Shown here: positions 1-41,810 of the stretch, piece by piece | Layout: each line of letters opens with the position of its first letter | Position numbering within the stretch: the first letter of the stretch is position 1 | Notes under the pieces: generated by a model | Seen by the model: only the letters and a program-made list of their open reading frames with translations | Databases searched by the model: none | Told to the model about the DNA's origin: nothing | Program-made: the position numbers and the translations under genes | From: Pempheris klunzingeri | Lineage: Eukaryota > Chordata > Actinopteri > Acropomatiformes > Pempheridae | Assembly (NCBI RefSeq): GCF_042242105.1 | Contig: NC_092032.1 | Location: 10,888,915-10,952,914, forward strand | Direction of reading: 5' to 3' | Length of the DNA stretch: 64,000 nt

Positions 1-509
1 CCTGTAAAGTGAGGCGTGTTTCTCAGATGCAGACTTATAGTATGGCAAAGATATAGAGGAGCTTTAATTTGTGGGGGGGTTGAGGCTCTTCACTGAGGAG
101 GGGTGGGATGAGGGGGAGTGGGAGGTCCATGTGGCGTGACGTTGCGATTGGCCCAGTGTCTTTCCTTAGCGGGGGACTCGACGCCTCTCTCTCTCCCTCT
201 GTGATCAGTGGGTGAGAGGGGGGAGACGAGCAACACACAGCGGAGACCCCGGCGTGCGCCTCCGGTAAATGACGCCCACCATTCATACCTTTACACTTAC
301 CATTACGCATGCCTTTTGTATTGCATGTCAGTGTGTGGAAGCACTATCTTCTGTCCTCACCCTGCTTTTTTTTTTTTGCTCCTCCAGTCATCATCTTGTT
401 GGCTCATCCTTTCATCACACCACCGGTCCTGGATCCCCCCAACCTCGGTCCTGGAGACGCCTGAGTCTGCAGCAGCGCACGATCTGCTTTATTTCCAGCC
501 TATATCTGA
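1..509 (+). promoter_or_regulatory. jph1: jph1 upstream region / probable 5'UTR
   Basis: No upstream gene is visible. A G-rich run at 100-122 could form a quadruplex. A CT-rich stretch lies at 186-200. An ATG at 269 opens an 86-codon frame that overlaps the jph1 start out of frame (stop at 529). A donor-like ccg|gtaaat at 265 and an acceptor-like ctcctccag ending at 387 would remove that ATG if used. No clear TATA box was found and the transcription start cannot be placed. Confidence 0.45.
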
Positions 510-29420
<28,911 letters not shown>

Positions 29421-32175
29421 TGATGCTGTTTCTCAGGTAAGTTCACTTATTCTCCCAGACTCTTTTATTCATCAGCAAAAAACAAATGAATTCATGCATT
29501 TCCAAAGATGAATCTGCCCTTTTTACTCGTGTCTCATGCGTCCTGTGTGCCTCGGAGTGTGTCTGAAATGTGACAAGCAGCCAATTAAATCCAAACAAAC
29601 TGTTTTATGTTGCAGTGAAACCATGGCAACCGGTACAGTTGCATCGCCGGCCTTGAAAAAATGAAAATGGCGCCAGTGAGACACGGGGGCGGCCGTTGGT
29701 GTTTAGGAATCAACGTGACACCAAAGAGAATCAGGAGGAAGGCGTCACCACCACCAACCTGTCATGGGCCTTCTTTAGGGCCAGCCCTGTGAATTAGCAC
29801 TCCTTTGGCTTCTCTAAAAGCTGAGGTGAAATGTCGTGTCTAGTGAGATATATTAAAAAAAAATAATTTAAAAATGCAACCAAACATACACAGTCTGAAA
29901 AAAGAAGTAATTGAAACCCACACGTGTGCTGATCCAAGCACTGGTCTCTGTAGCCCACTCCCACTGCCTTGGCAGAGATAGCAGTGGGCTGACGGACTTT
30001 GCTGGAAGAGTGTGGAGATGCACTTTTAGATGACGGGAGCAAACAGCTGCCTTTCTATTTTGCCATCTGACGTTTTGATGGGGAGATGTGAGCCCGGCGG
30101 CCGGTGGGGAGGGTTGGGAACGCGGGAGGGAGGCGGGGGAGAGTCGCAGCGGGAGCGTGCCCGGGCGTTTTTCGGGGGCTCACGCCACTCTTGCAACAGG
30201 AAACTGGGCACGGCCGTTGCCAGCAGTCAGTGCTAGCACGGTCACTAGCCAGTCTTACTCTGTTTACCCAATCACCACCACCGCTTTCTCGAGCTCCGTC
30301 CATTGTAATGAGTTGATACACTGCTTTCAAACACTCCCCGTGCATGGTACAGTTTTAACTCTTTGTTTTTGTTTGTTTTCTGTTTTATCGTAGCTTTTTT
30401 TCGTTCATTGTTGTTCTCTGAATGTTGGTTACCTGCAGTCATACGCTTGTAGTTGAAAAGGACATTTTTTCTCTTCTCAAAATGAGTAAATCAATTTGTT
30501 TTCCCTTTTATTTTAAAATTTTACTCATTTCTAACAGTTAAGTTGTAATTTGACATTACACATTCACGTTACTGAAAGTGCAATATGTTTTATTTTTGCA
30601 AAGGAAAGCTTATAGTATAATTAGCCAAAAAAAAGGGGGGGGGGTCGTACCATTATAAAAACACTATGTTCCATTTATTTTGCCAGACTCTCATAATTTG
30701 AACAGGCTGGTGTTTGAGAGAGGGTGTCGATTAACAGCCGACGCTGTGTTTAGGCACGAGGTTCACACTTTAAAAGCTACCTAGCTCTGTGAGAGCGAAG
30801 TAACAGATGTCTTATGTTATTTATTAAATCAGAAGGAAAATGATTTCATCGTTCATGCCTAAACCATTTTGCTTGAAATCCTTCATCCTATTCTTCGCTT
30901 TCATTGTTTCAGTATACCGCTAAAACGCAAATCCGCAGTTGTCACTGCTGCTCCTGTAGGCCCAGCAGCGTTTGCGTGCTTTTGAGAATGGATCAAGACA
31001 GTCTCGAGGACTGTGGTAGGTGTGTTTATTCAGGTTGAGGCCATGGGGAATGTGGCACCAGGGAGAAGGAGAGATGCCTTTAAAAGTCTTTAACAGTACT
31101 ACTGTTTACCTCAGAAAAAAAGATGAGGAAGGGAGGGGGCGGGGTAAGAGATGCCATCCTTGTCTTAACTTTGTCGTGTGAGGGGTACTTTGACTGTTGT
31201 CATCACCTGAATCATGCTTTTAACTTGCCTCATCGTAGCTGTTTGTAGTCTATGTTGCAGGTATGGCATGAGTTTCTTTGATTTTAAAAGTGGTTATTTA
31301 TATGGTGGACATTTACCGTCATCACTACCAAGATTAATTATTTATTCATTGTACAACTGATGTGTTTGTGAACATTGGTCATCATAAAAAGGGCTTTAAT
31401 ACGGCTAGGTTTTCTTTGCTGCAGTTCAGTGTTGAAGCTCAACTTGGCTCTATTGTGTCTGTTAAACAATGCAGCACGTTACATTTGGAGAGTGCTTCAG
31501 CCAGTTAGATGTTTGCAAACTGTCCACATAACTACTGGAACCTAACTAATGAAATGTATTCAAAATCTAGAGCGGACAATAACAGCAGACCAAGCGACTA
31601 AATTATTTAAAAACATTGTTATATTACAAATGTGATGCATCAAATAACAATTTTGACCCTTTCTTTGCTACACCCTCTTTTTCTTGTTTTAACTGTCTTC
31701 ACACAAGCATGGTGAAGACTGGCGTTTCGGAGGGTTTAACAGAATAGCCTGTTTATGGGATATTTTTTGAAATGCAACATTGCATGTTGGAGTCATTTAT
31801 ATATAGATTATTATATACTATTTGTAAGGATTTTTACAGAGCACAATCCAGAATCTGGTATGAGTTGGTATTTTTCTAACAATTTGCACACCTGTATTTT
31901 GACAATGAATATAACTTGTTTGTAATTGGTAATGTAATGCACATATGATAATGTTTGACAGTGGAAAAAAAAGTACTTTATTTCTAATTGGTTGTACTGT
32001 ATGTACCATTTGGGGATGTGAAAGGCAGATGTACTTGTCTGAGTATTTTACGATATAACGAGGAACTGCGGGAGACTTTTGATATCTCAAGGTTCATGCT
32101 ACCCCACTGATTTGTGCAAAGTCTTTGGAGATGAAGTTATGTGTATAACAATAAAGATGTTATGCCTTGTTAAAA
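29421..32175 (+). other. jph1: Probable jph1 3'UTR
   Basis: The stop codon is followed after 16 nt by a near-perfect donor (ctcag|gtaagt, GT at 29437), with an acceptor ttgcag ending at 29615, so a 179-bp 3'UTR intron is likely. A stop this close to the junction should not trigger nonsense-mediated decay. Then come a GC-rich, quadruplex-prone block (30083-30200), three AU-rich nonamers (30817, 31294, 31338) and an AATAAA at 32150 followed by T/GT-rich sequence. Extent is inferred from the poly(A) signal; no transcript is available. Confidence 0.55.
32150..32155 (+). terminator. jph1: AATAAA polyadenylation signal, likely jph1
   Basis: Canonical hexamer followed within 40 nt by T/TG-rich sequence; the first convincing signal downstream of the jph1 stop. 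Confidence 0.55.
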
Positions 32176-35100
32176 CTACTCTGTGATGATTCCTGTTATT
32201 TTTGACACCAGTACACCAATATGCATCATCCCAACAATCGTAACATTCAACCGTGATTGTGTCGTGATTTGATATGTTGCTTTTGTTTCAATATATTTTA
32301 CACTGGCATAAAATCTACAGATGGATTTGAATCAATGGATGTGAGGAATTCCACTCGTCTCATAAGAACGTTTTAATTTCCAGTCTCATGTTCCCCTCTT
32401 CATATCTCGGAGGCTCGTCGTCTCATCTGTGCGTAGCCTCCCAGCGACGATGGCCTTATGTTGACCTTCTCATAATGAGATCCGGGGGGAAAAGAGTAGG
32501 CATGAAATCAAAGTCTCCTCGTCGGGGTCTCACATTAGCAGTGTGAGCGCAGGCAGGTGCCTCAGTTTGTCTAGGGTCAGTTTGTACTGTTTCCACTGCT
32601 GATCAGCCTTGGATTAGTGTAGTGTTACACCAGCAGCGGCACCTGCCTGGAATCAGCAATGCCATGTCGTGCACTTGCTGTGCCCTCTGCCCTGAAGCCA
32701 GCAGATGCTGCAAACCCTGCAGTTTTCTCATCTCAAAGTGTTCTCAAAGCTGAAATTTAAGCTTTTATCTCACCTTTACTGCCATTTTTAATCATAATTG
32801 CACATGGAAAGATCCTAGATTATTTCTTTGTTTACTTCATCTTACAGGTTGGGATATCAGACATCATTACTACTGACATTAATAGCATCATTGCCTCTGA
32901 AGGAATATTCTGAAGAGCATATAATCCTGGCATTTAAAACCCTTACGTGAAGCTGAACTTGTCAGTAATAGTATAGAATATCTCTGTTACTATTCTGATA
33001 TGGCAGACCATGCTGGACAAATATAAACCAAAACCATATAAGTGTATCATACCTTCATAGAAGCCATTTAACTAATTCCAGTGACAGCCGTGATGCTGAC
33101 CAGGACAGCAATCCTGTTTATATACAGCGAGGGTGGATGTACCACATCTGCTGTACAGGGAACAGACTCCATATGCATTCACTGCAGCAGCACGTGTATT
33201 TTAATTTGATCAGACTGCACCTTTTCATAGCTACTAAAGGTGATTTTGAAAAAAAAGAGTCACATTTAGAGAAGCACCGTACACTGCTTTCGAGGATTTG
33301 TGTCATGGAATAAAGTTAATTATTAATGAATGATTATCTTGACAATAAAAACAGAAATCAATAAAAGATTTTGCAAATTAATTCTGCAATAATTAAACAA
33401 GTAACAGTATTTCATCTTTAAACGAGCAATTAAATGAAGAAAAGGAAAAGCAGCAGGAAAATGAAAAGTCAAAAGAATTTAGATGCAGATTACAGATTAA
33501 TTCCTTCGAAATCTTTTTTATTAATTCCTGTTTTTATTTACTAAGCATTTACATGATGCTTGTGGTCCGACTGGTTTACTGGTCAGATTTTGCAGCCACT
33601 ATATTTGTTACATACAAAATGCTTTTATAAGAATTGATTATAAAACATTTAAAATACGACAATGTCTTATGGGGTGATAATATAGGCCCAGAAATAAACA
33701 CTTAATGAAGACTTTATAACATAATATCACACTGTTGTAATCAGGAGTTTTAAACCCAAAGGGGAATAATTATTAGATGGGAATAAGCAGTTAGCACACA
33801 TTTGTTCATTATACATGAGTACGCCTGTGTTACTACAGTGTAGTAACACTGTGTTATACTAATACTGTGTTATTACATGTTCATTAACCGTTTACATTGA
33901 ATTATACATTTATTCGCTGTGGATTCTAAACTATTTATTGTTTATAAGATGCTTATATGCTTATATGTGTCGGGGGGGGGTTAAATTCATCGCTGATTAC
34001 TTAATTAAAAAGAAGTCAACTGTGATTCCACGATCTATATTTTTAATTTGCTGTCTGTCTGAGGAGGACTGGCGTGGACGCACAGCACAGGCATCTTAAG
34101 TCTGGCATACACCCACTGAGATGAAAGCAAGAGTTTCTCGTGTGTATATTTAACCTCCCTCTCTGAGACCAAGCCTCCACCTTCTGACTAAAATGCAACT
34201 TGGTTGTGCTTCTAAAATTGGATTGAGGCTTGTAAGCAGCGAGGGGATATCAGTGCCCGGCATTTCTTTAAAAACTGTTGCTAAGACATCAGTATTAAGC
34301 AGATCCCCTTTCCATGCCTCGCATAGCTAGCTTAGCTTAGCATCGCTTCATCTGTTATATTTACACAAACAAATATCACTTATAAACCCATAAAGCTATC
34401 ACTCTGTCATCTTAAGTAAACTATTATCAGTGTTGTATCGTCTAAACACGCATAACTTTCTTTTTTTGGTCGTATGCTAATGGGACCATTTCATTTTTCA
34501 ACGGATGGCACACATGGCCAAAAAAAACCGAACGCAATTCACTTGTATGTCATCTCAGCACGAGACTTTTCATGTCCTGCTTATCTAATGACATGTGAGT
34601 TCTGGTTAAGGTTTTATCATGGGGGTCTGTTAGGTGAGTCATTACGGTTCAAACAAGCAAGGCCTCAGCACAGTGCATTAGCCTCAGGCTATTGAAAGTA
34701 AATGGTTGTCACATCCATTTATCTGTCCGTTATGCCATTTGAAGCTTTCATCACGCGGAGAGTGGGGGCAATAAACTAACACTCTTTTGCAGAAAACAGA
34801 CATGTAAAGCAGGAGCATCTTTTGAAAGATCATTTTATGTTTTTTGGGGAGATGTTATTTCTCCCGTGCATCACTCGCTGCTTGTGAATACATTATGAGC
34901 AAACCACTCAATGGCTGCATAAGTTGGGTGCCTTTGAATATTCATTGTAGCTCAGTGTTAACAGGGCACTCCTAATGGCGATCATAATAATGTTCCTTCA
35001 GTGACTCACAGTGCATTTTGTGTTACTACGTTTGCCGCTGTCACTGTCATTTTTCAGATAAATACATAAAAGCTCCTTTTCTTCACGACTGCCACCTGTG

Positions 35101-36171
35101 CAACTGTTCATCCAAGAAACACACCATCAGCAAACGTGTTTGAGTCCATGAAGTTACAGGACATCGTGACGACCCCACTTTTTTGTCTCTTGAGTTGTCG
35201 TTGTGTGAGCACTTTTGTAAAGTCAGCCACCAGCTTGTAATGAGATTCCTGAAGAATTCAATGATTCAACAAATTGCCAGACGCCATGTCCATCCGAGAA
35301 TCGCACATGACAGATGTGTGCTGCTTGAGTCACTACCGCTAGGTGATGTTACTGTATGTGGTGTTTGTGGTTGTGGTGGCAACAAAAGCTAATGCGCTTC
35401 ACCATGTCTGAGCTAGAAATCCCACAATAAAGCCCAATATCTTTAATACACGTTATCGTAAATTATAACTATCACTGAGTTTCTTGTTGATGAGGCTAAA
35501 TGAGCCAAACTCCATTATAAAAAACAGAAAGTTCTTTATTAAAAGAGGTATTTTATTCAGATGGATTTCAACAGTAGTGAAATAAATACATATTAATTAC
35601 ATCATACATAATTATTTTACCTTTCATGCAATGAGACATTATTGTTTGTGACATGCCACTGTTAATTTATGCTCCTCTCCACCAAAGGTTCATGAGATTA
35701 GGACCAGCATGAGAACTGCAGGGCGCTGTGACTCGCTGCAGGCAAAAGGGACAGTACCCTCAAATTCATTGTGACAAGCCTTTCCCTCTTTTCAGAAAAG
35801 AAATGCCCTAAGACACTCCTCCCCCATCTTTCCCCATCATGACTAAAATTCTGACCTGGTTTCATTCTGGGCTTCTGCAACTATACTATTGTGCTCTTCA
35901 GAAATGATCCTCTGCACTGACGTTTGATGGACGTTTGCTGGCCAATAAGGATTTAAAGCATGCTGAGTGTGGCACACTCAATGAGATACCAGGCAAACGG
36001 CAACATTTAGTTAAACTAACAAGGATAAAGATGGACAAGTGCCTTTTCTAGCAAGTTAACTGCATCCCACCATTTCCAGAATGACCTGTGCACAAGACAG
36101 TGTGATCTGAGAAAGTTGATGTGTTAAAGGGACGGGTGATATCACTTGACACGACAAGAGAGGTTGCATGT

Positions 36172-36174
<3 letters not shown>

Positions 36175-36221
<47 letters not shown>
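36175..36221. repeat. (GT)n microsatellite
   Basis: About 23 GT units between jph1 and eloc. Confidence 0.95.
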
Positions 36222-36227
<6 letters not shown>

Positions 36228-37084
36228 AAGGAAGTCCTGTTCTAAGGGCCCACAGCGGCCTCCCCAAAATAGAGCTGAGAGCAGCTGCAGCGGGGTGGGT
36301 CGTATCAGAGAGACATCAAAGAGGCTGCCGACACCCGCCCGCTCTGATCATAAGCACTAATGTTGTAATGGGGGACTGGAAGGTCAGTGATTGTTTTTGG
36401 TTGTGTGCGTAAGTGTGTGCAAGTGTGTGTAAGGGTGTGAGTCAACAGGCGGCACAAGCAGTCAGCAGGCGGGAGGCTACTAGAACTTTCTGGAACACAA
36501 ACTGACAGCATAGCTAAGCCTGGTATTACTGTAAGACAAATACCAGGTCAGGTGTCACCTCTGCAGAAGTCACCGCTTACATCTGGGGTGGCAATGAGCG
36601 CAGCAGATTAAACAAGACTGAGCAGAGCAGTCTGGGAAAATGGTCTCCTTTGACCCACCTGTGGATTCCTAATATCTGTGTGTAAATGAACAACAATACA
36701 AGGGGGGGGAAACGTGTTAAAACTCCTTTACCGTCTTCCATGAGGGGCATTTCTCTCAGTGGTCTACTCTTAGTGGCACAGCTCAGATGTCTCTGCGTCC
36801 ATTTAGAAGCCTCAGATTTCGACAGTCATCACTTTTCCTGCATGAAAAGGACTCCAGGCAGGATCAGGGCAAAGTCACATTCTGAACCTGACCGTGACTA
36901 CAGTTTGTGCCCTCTTCTAGACTGTCTCTGCTCGGTGAGGGACACCCATTTACCTGTTAGAGGAGACTGCATGAGCTGTGGTGGTTGGTTGTTGATACAA
37001 AAAAAAAAAAAACAACCTTATTGGTGTAGTTTAGAACATGTGTGTCTTTTAGACAGCGCTGCATGGTTATAATACTATTCACAC

Positions 37085-37126
37085 AGTATGGTAGGACAAT
37101 TAGAAGAGGAATTGTCCTACTATACT
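37085..37126. repeat. Inverted repeat with 17-nt arms and 8-nt loop
   Basis: Arms agtatggtaggacaatt (37085-37101) and aattgtcctactatact (37110-37126) are complementary at 16 of 17 positions. The single mismatch would be a G-U wobble in RNA. The loop is agaagagg. Too short for a typical microRNA precursor. Confidence 0.8.
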
Positions 37127-37218
37127 TTAGTAATAAAATATTCCAGGGTACAATATGCTGAAGTAATTCATCTCTACTGGCTGGACTTTGGAAAGTCTAT
37201 GATAGTACAGAGTGCATG

Positions 37219-37221
<3 letters not shown>

Positions 37222-37267
<46 letters not shown>
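37222..37267. repeat. (CT)n microsatellite
   Basis: 23 CT units, about 600 bp upstream of the eloc first exon; a purine/pyrimidine tract able to form triplex DNA. Confidence 0.95.
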
Positions 37268-37270
<3 letters not shown>

Positions 37271-37779
37271 CTTTCTTGAATCCAGATTTATGGGCCTGCA
37301 AAATGTCTCTGTCATGTCCAGTCAGCACCTGCTCTGGCTCATCACAGCCAGTGGAGACAGTCAGGGTGGGGAACCTGGAACACAGACGCCCCCTGTTGGC
37401 TCATCTGGACAATCTCATCTCCTTCAGGATTGCCTATAAAATCCAGTGTAAATTTGACAAGTCATCTGAGCTCTTCATTAAAATTAAAATTCATACCCTT
37501 ATTTCCCCTCTCTTATCTAAACTTGATATCTATCTTGATATCGCCTTCTTGTATTGGCCTGGGGAGGTGTAAATGGTCGTTATCCAGAAATAGCCTCTGC
37601 TTTGCACATTATACATTCACTTTGTGATTACAACACGGATCATTTTACAAAAACGTTTAATCTGTTTGGAGAATTTAACACTAACGTTGGCCAAAATATT
37701 AAACTGGAATTCAAATATTTTTTTGATTGACTGGGTCATTCAGTAAAGGGAACGCTTTCGCTCCGCAAATGACATTACA

Positions 37780-37892
37780 CGGTCGACATTTATCGCGGAC
37801 GGGTGTTGCCACAAACTAGTTCCGGGTACCCACAGTTTGGTGGCTAACATTAGCTGGAAGGCAATCTCCACTTCACTTTCTCCTACAGAGTG
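37780..37892 (+). promoter_or_regulatory. eloc: eloc promoter and 5'UTR exon 1
   Basis: CpG-containing stretch with an ETS-type TTCCGG at 37820-37825 and no TATA box, in keeping with a broadly expressed gene. A good donor, gtg|gtaaga, lies at 37893, so a non-coding first exon probably ends at 37892. The transcription start is not resolved. Confidence 0.55.
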
Positions 37893-38377
37893 GTAAGAGA
37901 CCGTGTTGTGTTTCTGTTACATTACGTCGTGTGCTGTCGTCTCTAGGACTGTTTATCCGATACGAATACTAATCACTAAATTATCGATAAAAGAAATAAG
38001 AACGGTATCGTTGGTTTGGCAAGGCGTTAGCTTGCTAGCCGACGCCAGCTAACGCTAACGGCTGCGAACTCAGTTAAAAACATTTTGGATTGAGAAAGAC
38101 ATGGCCAATAATCCTGTATTTTAACTGGGTTAAAATAGAGAACTGACGTTTCTTAGTGATATCGATTAATTCTAACGACAGACACGGTACATTGCGGTTG
38201 ATAATTGTTTGATCTGGATTAACGTCACACGGTGATTGTCACCAATTCACTAGAAAAGACTTGAGGCCTTTTGCGCAACATAACAGCATTACAGTGGGTG
38301 CACAGTTGAAGAGTCTTTACATTGATTGTTCGAGGGTCTTTGTGTTCTAAATAAGGTGTTTCTATGCTCCTTTTCAG

Positions 38378-38401
38378 GGATAACACAAATACCGGAGCAG
38401 A

Positions 38402-38405
<4 letters not shown>
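38378..38405 (+). CDS. eloc: eloc exon 2: 28-nt micro-exon carrying the start codon
   Basis: Acceptor ttttcag|ggataa, donor atgg|gtgagt at 38406. Only the last 4 nt (ATGG, 38402-38405) are coding; the first 24 are 5'UTR. The next exon completes GAT (Asp2). Confidence 0.85.
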
Positions 38406-39928
<1,523 letters not shown>

Positions 39929-40153
39929 AGTTACACAGCTAGTTTAGCAGCTTTTTTAAGATTTATTTGAGTATTTAAATTGTTTTGCCATACACATCAC
40001 ATGAAACTTTTTCTTTTTGCACCTGGCTTTCTGTCATAATTTTATTAGTATTAAAGGATTCATTTTAATGTACTAAATGGATATGGCAGGCTGCATCACT
40101 TGCCCAGAATGTGATAAATGTGCCCCCTACATCTTTCCTCACCTCTCCAGCTT

Positions 40154-40159
40154 AATAAA
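40154..40159 (+). terminator. eloc: eloc polyadenylation signal AATAAA
   Basis: Canonical hexamer 226 nt after the stop, followed by a TTTGTTGCCTGTT downstream element; a compact 3'UTR of about 250 nt. Confidence 0.8.
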
Positions 40160-40184
40160 GACCTGTTTGGAGAGCACTTTGTTG

Positions 40185-41700
40185 CCTGTTATTACCTTGT
40201 TCCATATGAAGTACATCTGACTTTAAATACCATTTTCACAAAAACGTGTGTCAGTCTTTATTAAGTATTTTGGTTCAGCTCAAGTAAAACATCACAAAAT
40301 GTTTGAATGATCACAAACAGTTGATAAAGATACTGTATACAATAAAATACCTAATTTAGTGCCATACATCAGTGACTAAACATAACAAGGAGGAGATCTG
40401 TCCTGAAATCTAGCAACCTCTGAAAGATGATATGGATACCTGTTTCTATGGTTCACATTTCTGAATAAATGTTGCTTTGACCATACATATGCTTTATGTC
40501 TAGCAAGCAAAAGGCATTTTTTCACTGTAGTTCTGGTATCCCTTGAGCAAGGAGAACTTGGGTCAACAGCATCAGGTGGGAGCTCAAATCACAACCCACT
40601 TAACATTTGCTACGGAGTGAATTTTTTATATTTATTTGCGGAAACCTAAGGAGGCTTCGTCAAATTACACTTCAGTTGAATAAAATGTTCTAAACTTTGC
40701 TGATGCAGAAATATCAATATGCTTCCTTGTACTCTGCACAGTTTGGCTTTTAGGTACAAAGGGAAATGAGAAGGTATAAGGGTTTTAGTAGATTATGCGT
40801 TTATGCCTTTTAGGGATTTAAAAATAATAAAAGGGACCTGAAAATGTTAAAGGTCCCATATTATGCAGAATACACTTTATAAAGTCTTTTTAACACAAAT
40901 ATGTCACCAGTGTGCCTAACAACTGACAAACTATGAGAAAAGACTGCTCTCGATTTTTCTCACAGCCCATTTTTCAGTATATGTGGGTGTAAACACACAG
41001 CTCAGATTTTGCTCCCCGTATGATGTCAAATGGGGATGTGTTGAACATGCCCTTCAGCAGACCGACTGTACTCACCCACTGAACACCTCCTCAGTCCACC
41101 ATGCTGTCCCCCTTTGTTTTTCCTCACTAACACCAGCTACCCCGCAACACAAAGGTGTTGAAGACAAGAGCAAAGCCACGGATTGTTGTCCTTTTAAAAC
41201 TGAGCGTGCAGAAAGAGGCTGGTATGACAAAAAAAAATTCTTTTTTGAACGTTAAACCATTTAAACATATTCTAGTAGGGGTTTCCAAATACAAGAATGA
41301 ACTTTATAAAGAGCATAATATGGGACCTTTAATTTATCACAAAATTATATTAGGAGGCACTATGATAAAAGGCATAATTGCTTCAAAGTGCTTTTTTTTT
41401 TACGGGTTTTTAATATGCAACTTCCAGTTAAGTATTTTCCAGTGTGTGATAGCTTTTTGATAACCCAAAGACAAATAATATGTGATATAACTGCACAGGG
41501 GCGGTCAGGCAGGTCATTCCTCCTTCAGCAGAGGTCACTCACCCTCCCTGGTGTCCCATGTGATCACAATGGATTTAACACCACATTTCATTTTCTTTTT
41601 TTATATATTTTTATGAAGTTGCACGGTAAAGCTGCTAAACAGCTGGTTAGGGACCTGTCCTGAGTGAGGGGAGAGGGGAGAGTGGGTGACGGTGCACAGC
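40185..41700. other. eloc-ube2w intergenic region (1.5 kb)
   Basis: Contains the TTAA-bounded short element at 40847-41332 and otherwise AT-rich sequence with extra AATAAA words (such as near 40342 and 40464) but no gene. Confidence 0.8.
40847..41332. mobile_element. Non-autonomous MITE with TTAA-flanked terminal inverted repeats
   Basis: Left end TTAA + aggtcccatattatgc (40847-40866), right end gcataatatgggacct + TTAA (41313-41332): perfect 16-bp inverted termini bounded by TTAA on both sides. Just inside each end is a further ctttataaag word. About 480 bp with no transposase frame. TTAA target duplication is the hallmark of piggyBac-type transposition, so a piggyBac-related MITE is the first guess; the internal sequence is not recognised. 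Confidence 0.75.
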
Positions 41701-41795
41701 AGCGGATTGTTTTCCTCTGTCAAAACAACTTCTCCACCCACGTGACTCCCTGACGTACAGTCCTCCACTCTGCGCTGATGCAGGGGGTTTCCATC
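41700..41795 (+). promoter_or_regulatory. ube2w: ube2w promoter / 5'UTR with E-box and CRE-like site
   Basis: CACGTG (41739-41744, within ccacgtgac, USF/MYC/TFEB type) and TGACGTAC (41751-41758, CRE-like) lie 40-60 bp upstream of the start codon. An in-frame TGA at 41751 limits N-terminal extension to six residues. Confidence 0.5.
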
Positions 41796-41810
41796 ATGGC
41801 GTCGATGCAG
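41796..41810 (+). CDS. ube2w: ube2w coding exon 1 (MASMQ)
   Basis: Fifteen coding nt, donor gcag|gtaaga at 41811. A second in-frame ATG lies 18 nt upstream (41778) in poor context. Confidence 0.9.

Larger units (their letters stand above)
32180..37780. other. jph1-eloc intergenic region (5.6 kb)
   Basis: No gene found on either strand; the longest frame (36686-37072) is low-complexity and unlike any family I know. Contains a small hairpin (33827-33849), a GT microsatellite (36175-36221), a 17-bp-arm hairpin (37085-37126), a CT microsatellite (37222-37267) and a perfect CTCF-core match (37388-37399). TMEM70 and LY96, expected from human synteny, are not visible. Confidence 0.75.

Noticed and set aside
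36686..37072. 128-codon open frame between jph1 and eloc
   Set aside because: No recognisable domain, an A-run near its end and no splice support; considered for TMEM70 but nothing matches.
37085..37126. microRNA precursor
   Set aside because: The whole hairpin is 42 nt, shorter than any usual precursor stem, and the flanks do not extend the pairing.
37216..37572. 118-codon open frame
   Set aside because: Its first part is the CT microsatellite read as Ser-Leu repeats; the rest has no family resemblance.
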